The notes below the pieces were generated by a model. That model was not told where the DNA came from and did no database searches. It saw only the letters and a program-made list of their open reading frames with translations. Below are positions 15,391 to 20,335 of a stretch of 20,335 nucleotides of DNA, in pieces. The DNA lies in contig URNB01000027.1 of the NCBI GenBank assembly GCA_900549055.1, positions 1 to 20,335 of the forward strand, written 5' to 3'. A program made the translations under genes and the position numbers. This stretch comes from an uncultured Oscillospiraceae bacterium (lineage in GTDB: Bacteria; Bacillota; Clostridia; Oscillospirales; Acutalibacteraceae). Positions within the stretch are counted from its first letter, which is position 1, and the number at the start of each line of letters is the position of its first letter.

Positions 15391-15636
15391 ATGAATGACA
15401 GAACAATGACTTTTTCAATAGGCGACCAAACAGAGCAGGAAATAAGGAATATTCTGACTCTGGTTTACGATGCGCTGAAAGAAAAAGGCTATAACCCGAT
15501 AAATCAGATAGTCGGATATATTTTATCCGAGGACCCCACTTATATTACAACCCACAACAATGCACGCAACCTTATAAGAAAGATTGACCGCGATACGCTC
15601 TTGCAGTCGCTTGTAAAATATTATTTAAGCGCGTAA
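15391..15636 (+). CDS. ireB: IreB family regulatory phosphoprotein (UPF0297/DUF965)
   Basis: An 81-residue protein that matches the IreB/YrzL family almost along its full length: EKGYNPINQIVGYILSEDPTYITTHNNARNLIRKIDRD is the signature stretch. In Enterococcus faecalis IreB is phosphorylated on N-terminal threonines by the PASTA kinase IreK and affects cephalosporin resistance. Here T5 and T7 could play that part. The usual downstream neighbours ruvX and the UPF0473 gene are missing. A zinc-ribbon membrane protein gene follows 13 bases on. ATG 15391 with GAGAGGTG upstream. Confidence 0.93.
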   Translation: MNDRTMTFSIGDQTEQEIRNILTLVYDALKEKGYNPINQIVGYILSEDPTYITTHNNARNLIRKIDRDTLLQSLVKYYLSA

Positions 15637-15649
15637 GGGGGATATTTGT

Positions 15650-16087
15650 GTGAAAAAGCTGCTTTACATTCTCCTTTTTCTGCAAATCATCAGCGGTGTA
15701 TACCTGTTTTTCTTATTCTTAGGCAACAATGCTTTTGCGGCTGTTGTTGCGGTGTTTATCAGTATTCTTCAAATAGCCCTTACCATTTCGGTAATACGCA
15801 ATACCGAGGATATAGAGCAGTTAAACGAGGAAACCACTTGGCTCAAAACAAAGCTCAAAGGGCTTGAGAATATAGTAAACCCCTATAATTCGCCGGAGTC
15901 TGCCGTACCTGCGGCATACCATGGCGAAGCCGCCCGCGGCACTTGGGAATGTGTAAAATGCGGCACGGTAAACAAGGCGGGAACGGACGCCTGCCAAAAC
16001 TGCGGCGCCGCTTATTCGGCTGAAATCAACCCCACAAGCAACCCATTTGCCAAAAAGAAACCGCGTATCAGCCGATTCGTGAAATAA
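15650..16087 (+). CDS. Two-helix membrane protein with C-terminal zinc ribbon
   Basis: A 145-residue protein I cannot assign to a named family. Residues 4-24 and 27-48 are two hydrophobic helices joined by GNNAF. A charged helical linker (51-75, EDIEQLNEETTWLKTKLKGLE) is probably coiled coil. A RanBP2-like zinc ribbon follows: C101-x2-C104-x10-C115-x2-C118 in WECVKCGTVNKAGTDACQNCG, then a basic tail PFAKKKPRISRFVK. The zinc ribbon and tail would face the cytoplasm. It starts at GTG 15650 with AAGGGGGAT 7 bases upstream and follows ireB by 13 bases, so the two are probably co-transcribed. Confidence 0.75.
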   Translation: MKKLLYILLFLQIISGVYLFFLFLGNNAFAAVVAVFISILQIALTISVIRNTEDIEQLNEETTWLKTKLKGLENIVNPYNSPESAVPAAYHGEAARGTWECVKCGTVNKAGTDACQNCGAAYSAEINPTSNPFAKKKPRISRFVK

Positions 16088-16096
16088 TTATTTATC

Positions 16097-16130
16097 CGAA
16101 ACCGCCGGGCATTTTGCTTCGGCGGTTTCG
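16097..16130 (+). terminator. Stem-loop after the zinc-ribbon gene (possible terminator)
   Basis: Perfect 11-bp inverted repeat CGAAACCGCCG (16097-16107) and CGGCGGTTTCG (16120-16130) with a 12-base loop. Only CTTT follows, so termination may be weak and some read-through to the TSUP genes likely. Confidence 0.55.
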
Positions 16131-16189
16131 CTTTGCCGAAAAAGCGAATGAAACACCGCCGAAGCGGGAAAAATAACAGCGGTGATTCT

Positions 16190-16555
16190 ATGAATTTTTT
16201 TAAAAAAGAAAGTCTTTTAAACGCGGGAGCGGGTCTTGCGGTGGGACTTGTGAACGGACTTTTGGGAGCAGGCGGTGGAATGATTGCCGTTCCGCTTCTG
16301 CAAAGGCTGGGACTTGAGCGCAAGCAGGCGCATGCAAATGCCGTTGCAGTCATTTTGCCGATAACGGTTTTATCCGCCACACTTTATCTCATGAAGGGAT
16401 ATGTTTCGCTTTCCGATTCGTTCATATTTATTCCGGGCGGAATTGCAGGGTCTTTGCTCGGAACGCTTATAATGAAAAAAATATCTCCGAAATGGCTTAA
16501 GCGCATCTTCGGCGGATTTATGATCTATGCGGGCGTGCGCCTGCTTTGCAGATGA
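16190..16555 (+). CDS. TSUP family transporter, N-terminal half-size subunit
   Basis: A 121-residue membrane protein with about four hydrophobic helices. GLAVGLVNGLLGAGGGMIAVPLLQ near residues 16-39 is the repeat signature of the TSUP (TauE/SafE, sulfite/anion exporter) family. Normal TSUP proteins are about 250 residues with two such repeats in one chain. Here each repeat has its own gene. I chose ATG 16190, with GGTGA 5 bases upstream. The frame is open from ATG 16133, but the added residues are basic, start inside the preceding hairpin's flank and do not look like the family. Its stop overlaps the next start as ATGA. Substrate unknown. Confidence 0.8.
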   Translation: MNFFKKESLLNAGAGLAVGLVNGLLGAGGGMIAVPLLQRLGLERKQAHANAVAVILPITVLSATLYLMKGYVSLSDSFIFIPGGIAGSLLGTLIMKKISPKWLKRIFGGFMIYAGVRLLCR

Positions 16556-16947
16556 GCTGGACAGCCCTTGCGGCAGGGCTTTTATCGGGCATTATAGGCG
16601 CAATGGGTCTCGGCGGCGGTGCGGTGCTTATAATTTATCTGTCGGTCTTTACCGATATGCCGCAGCTTAAAAGCCAGGGGATAAACCTACTTTTTTTTAT
16701 CCCGATAGCTGTGGCGGCCGTTGCGGTTTACGGGTTTAAAAAGCAGATAAAATGGAAGCTTGCGGCAAAAATCGCCGTTTGGGGGCTTATCGGCACGGCA
16801 GGCGGACTTTTGCTCACGGATTTCCTCGGAGGCGATATAACCGCGAAAATTTTCGGCGGAATGCTTATTGTAATAGGCATAGGCGAGCTTGGCATTTTCG
16901 GCAAAGGAAAAAAGGATAAGGATACTCCGCGCGGCAAAGAAAAATAA
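16552..16947 (+). CDS. TSUP family transporter, C-terminal half-size subunit
   Basis: A 131-residue membrane protein with about four hydrophobic helices and the second TSUP repeat signature, GLLSGIIGAMGLGGGAVLIIYLS, near residues 9-31. The C terminus is a charged tail (GKGKKDKDTPRGKEK). ATG 16552 overlaps the stop of the first half (ATGA), giving translational coupling as expected for two subunits of one pore. The reading frames differ (+1 shift), so it is either a stable gene split or an old frameshift that made two working halves. A strong bidirectional terminator follows. Confidence 0.8.
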   Translation: MSWTALAAGLLSGIIGAMGLGGGAVLIIYLSVFTDMPQLKSQGINLLFFIPIAVAAVAVYGFKKQIKWKLAAKIAVWGLIGTAGGLLLTDFLGGDITAKIFGGMLIVIGIGELGIFGKGKKDKDTPRGKEK

Positions 16948-16965
16948 AGCGCTCAGCACAAAACA

Positions 16966-17000
16966 ACACCGTGCGGCTTTTAAAGCTGCACGGTGTTTTG
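16966..17000. terminator. Bidirectional terminator between TSUP and ohyA
   Basis: ACACCGTGC-G-GCTTT (16966-16980) pairs with AAAGC-T-GCACGGTGT (16982-16996), interrupted by one mismatch. TTTTG follows on the plus strand, and on the minus strand the hairpin runs into TGTTTTGTG. It can end both the TSUP pair and the leftward ohyA message. Confidence 0.85.
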
Positions 17001-17020
17001 TAAATCAATCCATCAATATT

Positions 17021-18814
17021 TTACTCTATAAGCCCGCTTTCCTTTAAAAGCAGCTCAATATCCGTTCCCTTAACCTTTTTAACGGCAATTTTCAGTATTT
17101 CTTTTTCGGCAAAGGAGAGGGGAGCCTCGCTTAAGGGCTTTTTGTCTATCGCATAGTAGCAGGCGCGTAAAAGCTCACGTACATCGTACTTACTGCCCCA
17201 CACCTCCGGTACTGCGCGGTCAATGTCAAGCAGGGTGTAGACCGATTCCATACCGGTGCGCATGGAATATTCCGTGGTGAATATGGTGTCGCGCGGCGTC
17301 TCGGCAAACTGACCTATGAAGGCGAAGTTTACGGCGCCGTCCGGTACTACCTTCGGACGGTCGGATTCCTTACGCGGCTGGAAAAAGGCGTTGATATACG
17401 GCATGAAGCAGGTTGTGGTGTTGCAGGCGTTGTGCGCCAAATCATTAATCCTGTCGGTCGGCACACCGATGTGATACAGCCATTCGCGGCAGATCTCTTC
17501 ACCGGTGCAGTCACGCATAGCCTTTTTCACATAGTTGCCGTCCTTATTGGTGTTCAGAGAATACAACCATACAAGCACCATGTTCTTGTCCTGTGACTTG
17601 AACTGCGGCTGGCGGTTGATAGTCCAGGAAAGATACCAGTTGTCGGTACTGTCCTTAACGGTGACGATGCCTCCGGTCGTTACCTTGCCCGAACGCGGAT
17701 CGCGCTTGCAGATATTCATAATGTGCCGAATTACCTCTTCGTCTGAGGTCGCAACGGTGGCGCTCATCCAGTTGGTGGCGTCAACATCCGAACAGAAGTT
17801 ATCGGGATTGCCGTATTCGCCGTGCTCCGCCTGAGCGGCGATTGCTTTCCACATATCCCACGATTCGCCCGCGCCGTTCTTAATACCGGACAAATCGGGC
17901 GCATGGGTCTGATCGCCGTAGCAGGAGGTATCTGTGCAGCAGCCGTTGGTGATGAACACAAGGTCGTCCTCAATCAGGTCGATAGTCTGCTCCTCGCCGT
18001 CCCTGACATAAACGATCTGCTTGGCAACCTTTTTGTCGCCTACGGTGTCAATAATTACATTCCTTACATCCATGCCGTACTCAATACGCACGCCGTGCGA
18101 TTCGAGATACTTGACGAGCGGCAGAATCATGCTCTCATACTGGTTGTATTTGGTGAAGCGCAGCGCGCTGAAATCGGGCAGACCATCAATATGATGAACA
18201 TAACGGCAGAGGTAGCGCTTCATTTCAAGAGCGCTTGACCAGCGCTGGAATGCGAACATGGTCTGCCAATAGAGCCAGAAGTTTGTGCTCCAGAAGGAAT
18301 CGGGCAGGACATCGGATATCTTCTTGTCCTCAAGATCCTTTTCGGGGGTTAAAAACAGCTTCGAAAGCGCTAAAGCCGAGTCCTTGTCAAGCTCGAATTT
18401 TTTGTCTGTATGGGCGTCCTCGCCGCGGTTAACGGTGGCACGGCAGAGCGAATAGTTCGGGTCGTGCTTGTTGAGCCAATAATATTCATCAAGCACTGAA
18501 ACCACCGGAGTCTCGATGGACGGAACATCGCGGAAGGTGTCCCACATTACCTCGAAGTGGTTGTCCATCTCGCGGCCGCCGCGCATAAAGAAGCCCTTGG
18601 TAACATCCTTTCTTCCGTCGCAGCTGCCGCCTGCCAAATCAAGCTTTTCAAGCAGATGAATGTGCTCGCCTTTCATCTGGCCGTCACGGACAAGATAAAA
18701 GGCGGCGGTCAGTCCCGCAAGTCCCGTGCCTATAATGTAAGCCGATTTTTTATCAACATCCTTCGGCTTTTCGGGATGAGCGAACGCTTCATAAGTTCCT
18801 GCAGAGTAATACAT
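17021..18814 (-). CDS. ohyA: Oleate hydratase (FAD-dependent fatty acid hydratase)
   Basis: A 597-residue member of the oleate hydratase / myosin-cross-reactive antigen family (EC 4.2.1.53), which adds water to the cis-9 double bond of oleic and related unsaturated acids to give 10-hydroxy acids, using FAD. The dinucleotide site is YIIGTGLAGLTAAFYL (26-41), followed by LLEKLDLAGGSCDG. MRGGREMDNHFE places E82, and KRY places Y201. These correspond to the catalytic Glu and Tyr of studied homologues such as Staphylococcus OhyA. QTMFAFQRWSSALEMKRY and FTTEYSMRTGMESVY are also typical. ATG 18814 has AGGAGG 8 bases upstream. It has its own promoter and lies downstream of, and in the same direction as, a TetR-type gene. 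In gut bacteria the enzyme can detoxify host or diet fatty acids. Confidence 0.96.
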   Translation of the reverse strand: MYYSAGTYEAFAHPEKPKDVDKKSAYIIGTGLAGLTAAFYLVRDGQMKGEHIHLLEKLDLAGGSCDGRKDVTKGFFMRGGREMDNHFEVMWDTFRDVPSIETPVVSVLDEYYWLNKHDPNYSLCRATVNRGEDAHTDKKFELDKDSALALSKLFLTPEKDLEDKKISDVLPDSFWSTNFWLYWQTMFAFQRWSSALEMKRYLCRYVHHIDGLPDFSALRFTKYNQYESMILPLVKYLESHGVRIEYGMDVRNVIIDTVGDKKVAKQIVYVRDGEEQTIDLIEDDLVFITNGCCTDTSCYGDQTHAPDLSGIKNGAGESWDMWKAIAAQAEHGEYGNPDNFCSDVDATNWMSATVATSDEEVIRHIMNICKRDPRSGKVTTGGIVTVKDSTDNWYLSWTINRQPQFKSQDKNMVLVWLYSLNTNKDGNYVKKAMRDCTGEEICREWLYHIGVPTDRINDLAHNACNTTTCFMPYINAFFQPRKESDRPKVVPDGAVNFAFIGQFAETPRDTIFTTEYSMRTGMESVYTLLDIDRAVPEVWGSKYDVRELLRACYYAIDKKPLSEAPLSFAEKEILKIAVKKVKGTDIELLLKESGLIE

Positions 18815-18849
18815 AATGAAAACCTCCTGTGTTTTTTCTTTATGCTTAC

Positions 18850-18877
18850 ATTATACCCGTTTTGCATCGGTTAACAA
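18850..18877 (-). promoter_or_regulatory. Promoter of ohyA
   Basis: Minus strand -35 TTGTTA (18872-18877), 16-base spacer, perfect -10 TATAAT (18850-18855). The spacer ACCGATGCAAAACGGG has an imperfect inverted repeat (ACCG..CGGG) that could be part of a regulator site. Confidence 0.75.
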
Positions 18878-18884
18878 TGGGCAG

Positions 18885-18918
18885 AAAAAGCTCCGTGATG
18901 AAATTTTCATCACGGAGC
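18885..18918 (-). terminator. Terminator of the TetR-type gene
   Basis: On the minus strand GCTCCGTGATG and CATCACGGAGC (18890-18900 and 18908-18918) form a perfect 11-bp stem, with an AAAATTT loop that can add pairs, followed by TTTTTC. It separates the regulator message from the ohyA promoter. Confidence 0.93.
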
Positions 18919-18962
18919 ATAAGAGTGTAAAAATTTTAATCAAATCCGCCGAAATGATAAAA

Positions 18963-19517
18963 TTAAAGCGCAAAACGGGAAAGAGCCGCAGACATCGAAC
19001 CTTTAATCAGCTTTGCGAGCCTCTCCGCAATAAGCTGCGGATCCTCGCGCATATCATCTCTGATCCAGTCGAGCATAAGCCCTATGAACATATACGAATA
19101 CACCCGTGCGATGAAATGTTTATCCTCGTCGCGAACGGTCATACCGGTTGATTCTTCATCTATAACACCCAATATCAGATCGTCAACCAAGGGTGTAAGA
19201 TATTTTTCAACCTGCTCTCTGTGCACACAGCGGTAAACATTTGTAATAAACGGCTTGTTCTCCTGTACGGCTTCAAAAATCTGCAGCAGTCCCTGCTGCC
19301 ATGTATCATAGGTTTTCTTTTCGTCAAGCGCGCGTTTTGCATCCTCAAGGCACGACCATTCAACCAAATCGTATATATCCTTAAAATGATAATAAAAGGT
19401 CATGCGGTTAATGCCGCAATCATCTGCAATATCGCCCACCGTGATTTTGGTGAGCGGCTTTTTCAGCAGCATATTCTTGAGCGACCGCTCCAATGCGCGT
19501 TTTGTTATCTGTGACAT
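18963..19517 (-). CDS. TetR/AcrR family transcriptional regulator
   Basis: A 184-residue TetR-type repressor. The N-terminal helix-turn-helix spans about residues 8-50: ITKRALERSLKNMLLKKPLTKITVGDIADDCGINRMTFYYHFKDIYDLV. The KKPLTKITV and FYYHFKDIYDL wording is typical of the DhaS-like group. The C-terminal ligand domain is helical and has no recognisable signature. The ATG at 19517 is chosen because AAAGGAGG lies about 11 bases upstream. The frame is open to 19613, but those 32 residues (cysteine-rich, no family match) lie in the leader. Its place directly upstream of ohyA suggests control of fatty acid hydratase expression, perhaps with fatty acids as ligand. This is inference. Confidence 0.88.
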   Translation of the reverse strand: MSQITKRALERSLKNMLLKKPLTKITVGDIADDCGINRMTFYYHFKDIYDLVEWSCLEDAKRALDEKKTYDTWQQGLLQIFEAVQENKPFITNVYRCVHREQVEKYLTPLVDDLILGVIDEESTGMTVRDEDKHFIARVYSYMFIGLMLDWIRDDMREDPQLIAERLAKLIKGSMSAALSRFAL

Positions 19518-19646
19518 TTTAATGTGTACCTCCTTTACAGGTCTGCAATTTCGGCAGTGTTGTTTCATATTTATAATACCATAATAGCAGGAAAAAATTG
19601 TAAACACGGTCAAAACTTTTTTATCGAATTTCAGGTAAAATAATTG

Positions 19647-19674
19647 TTGACTTTCGCGAAGTTTATGATATAAT
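19647..19674 (+). promoter_or_regulatory. Strong promoter upstream of the tRNA-Leu region
   Basis: -35 TTGACT (19647-19652), 16-base spacer, perfect -10 TATAAT (19669-19674). The spacer starts with the palindrome TTCGCGAA. Transcription would start near 19681, about 295 bases before tRNA-Leu. I see no better promoter closer to the tRNA. Confidence 0.8.
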
Positions 19675-19800
19675 TATTACTACAGGCATTTTATCGGTGT
19701 AAAGATTCTGAAGTCTGTCGCGAAATTTTCGTGAATGTGGATTAAGCGAAACGCTCCGCCTCGGAAAGTCCTCGCCGTGTATAATTCAGAGGACAAAAAC

Positions 19801-19829
19801 TTAATATGCGGGTATGGCGGAATAGGCAG
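19801..19829 (+). pseudogene. tRNA-Leu 5' fragment (duplicated acceptor and D-arm part)
   Basis: Bases 19808-19829 repeat the first 22 bases of the intact tRNA-Leu (19975-19996) with one mismatch (GCGGG against GCGGA), and the preceding TTAATAT is shared too, with two bases missing. After the D-loop the sequence diverges completely. No matching anticodon arm, T arm or TACCCGC acceptor partner follows, so this is a truncated copy and not a gene. Confidence 0.8.
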
Positions 19830-19974
19830 TTTGCCTGTGAGCGCTGCCTGTGGCAGAGAAAGCGAACAGAGCAAAGGCGCAGCGGTCGAAATTTGATCGG
19901 CGCTCCAAGCCGAAGAAAATTTCGGATAACCGCAAGAGTCACGCGGGCGCGGCTGCCCGATAAATTTAATATTT

Positions 19975-20061
19975 GCGGATATGGCGGAATAGGCAGACGC
20001 GCTAGATTCAGGTTCTAGTGGTAGCAATACCATGCAGGTTCAACTCCTGTTATCCGCACCA
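19975..20061 (+). tRNA. tRNA-Leu (anticodon CAG), with encoded CCA
   Basis: A complete 87-base class II tRNA. Acceptor GCGGATA pairs with TATCCGC, then A-CCA at 20058-20061. The D arm contains GGCGGAATAGGCAGACGC. The anticodon arm CTAGA-TTCAGGT-TCTAG gives CAG. The long variable arm TGGTAGCAATACCA and the T arm CAGG-TTCAACT-CCTG complete it. A terminator follows two bases later. Confidence 0.97.
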
Positions 20062-20062
20062 T

Positions 20063-20102
20063 CGCTCAAAGCCATTGTTTATGCGGCTTTGAGCGTTTTT
20101 TT
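20063..20102 (+). terminator. Terminator of tRNA-Leu
   Basis: Perfect 11-bp stem CGCTCAAAGCC (20063-20073) with GGCTTTGAGCG (20085-20095), 11-base loop, then seven T. It starts directly after the CCA end. Confidence 0.95.
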
Positions 20103-20158
20103 GTCCCGATTTTCAACTGAAATGACTGATGTCAATAAAGCAGATAGCAAAAGAATCA

Positions 20159-20335
20159 GGCTCTTTGTCAATAGTTATGGTAAAGAGTTAAAATGAGAAA
20201 TTGAGTGCAAGCAGTTTGCTAATAGGCAGCTGCTTGTTCTTTGTTTAGTTGCATATGAGAAAATATATGTAAAATACGGTTTCTGAATCTTCTGAAATTT
20301 TTGTAACCGTATGCGTTTCTTTTAAGAACTTTAAT
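20159..20335 (-). mobile_element. End of an ISL3-like insertion sequence (truncated by window edge)
   Basis: A transposase C terminus enters from the right edge on the minus strand, followed by about 60 non-coding bases that end in GGCTCTTTGTCAATAG at 20159, which resembles the GGCTCTT-type outer ends of ISL3 family elements. The other end, and so the inverted repeat and the target duplication, lie outside. The exact boundary is inferred. Confidence 0.65.
20219..20335 (-). CDS. ISL3-like family transposase, C-terminal end (partial)
   Basis: The minus strand read from the window edge gives an open frame of 38 residues ending at TAG (20219-20221). It contains IKVLKRNAYGYKNFRRFRNR followed by ILHIF. 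This wording (IK-hydrophobic-KR-x-A-x-GY-x-F-x-x-F-x-x-RI) is the usual C-terminal end of ISL3 family DDE transposases, in which the catalytic Glu helix comes shortly before. The catalytic part is outside the window, so whether the gene is intact cannot be judged. The last 13 residues (SHMQLNKEQAAAY) look like a variable tail. Confidence 0.75.
   Translation of the reverse strand: MKVLKRNAYGYKNFRRFRNRILHIFSHMQLNKEQAAAY

Larger units (their letters stand above)
19518..19974. other. Gene-free region between the TetR-type gene and tRNA-Leu, rich in hairpins
   Basis: The left 100 bases hold the leader and unplaced promoter of the leftward regulator (AT-rich, extended -10-like TGCTATTAT on the minus strand, no well-spaced -35). 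From 19647 a strong rightward promoter leads into about 290 bases with no credible protein. They hold several stem-loops: 19768-19773 with 19789-19794 (GTCCTC/GAGGAC), 19830-19838 with 19866-19875, 19877-19903 (GCGC-AG-CGGTC, loop, GATCG-GCGC), 19910-19914 with 19921-19925 and 19944-19948 with 19955-19959. Inside it lies a tRNA-Leu 5' fragment. It could be a structured RNA or a decayed tRNA unit. Confidence 0.5.

Noticed and set aside
19681..19974. Known housekeeping RNA (SRP, 6S, RNase P, tmRNA)
   Set aside because: The SRP apical GGAAGCAGC wording, the full RNase P GAGGAAAGTCC core and the tmRNA tag frame are missing. The partial CGGAAAGTCC at 19762-19771 is not followed by the rest of the RNase P core.
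19680..20033. Minus-strand frame of 117 codons and plus-strand frame at 19806-20018
   Set aside because: Both run through the tRNA-Leu gene. The plus frame ends with the well-known spurious GYGGIGRRARF translation of a tRNA-Leu, and neither has a ribosome site.

Overview
The window looks like chromosomal DNA from a low-to-medium GC Gram-positive anaerobe of the Clostridia, most likely a gut Oscillospiraceae/Ruminococcaceae-type genome. The evidence is sigma-A promoters of the TTGACA/TATAAT kind, strong AGGAGG ribosome sites, a Phe T-box in front of pheST, IreB, CarD, YerC and DUF1275 family genes, a lipoprotein-dependent ABC importer and tightly overlapping start and stop codons. Taxonomy is inferred from gene content only.

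Layout, left to right. The 5' part of a tRNA-Val gene with its own promoter points leftwards at the edge. A leftward pair follows: yerC (TrpR-related regulator) and a SAM methyltransferase, with overlapping codons. Back to back with it starts a rightward operon at 1498: an SbcD/YhaO-like phosphoesterase, a Rad50/YhaN-like ATPase that has a hydrophobic hairpin where a zinc hook would be, and a DUF1275 membrane protein. A strong promoter carrying an 18-bp perfect palindrome inside its spacer then drives a three-gene ABC importer of the TrpXYZ type (lipoprotein, permease, ATPase). Next is a promoter and the run pduL-hemW-histidine phosphatase, whose genes overlap, followed by a stand-alone CarD-family regulator.

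The middle holds the phenylalanyl-tRNA synthetase operon pheS-pheT behind a promoter, an extra long leader hairpin, a T-box with a TTC specifier, and a terminator. After it come ireB, a two-helix membrane protein with a C-terminal zinc ribbon, and two half-size TSUP permease genes that overlap by ATGA. A bidirectional terminator separates these from the leftward oleate hydratase gene (ohyA) and the leftward TetR-type regulator upstream of it, which probably controls ohyA.

The right end has a rightward strong promoter at 19647, about 300 bases of non-coding DNA rich in hairpins that includes a duplicated 5' fragment of a tRNA-Leu gene, the intact tRNA-Leu(CAG), a strong terminator, and the end of an ISL3-like insertion sequence whose transposase runs out of the window. 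I saw no CRISPR array, rRNA or prophage. Most of the window is ordinary core genome. The parts most worth a second look are the membrane-hairpin Rad50-like protein with its partners, the palindrome in the ABC promoter, the extra hairpin before the T-box, and the structured, tRNA-fragment-bearing region before tRNA-Leu.
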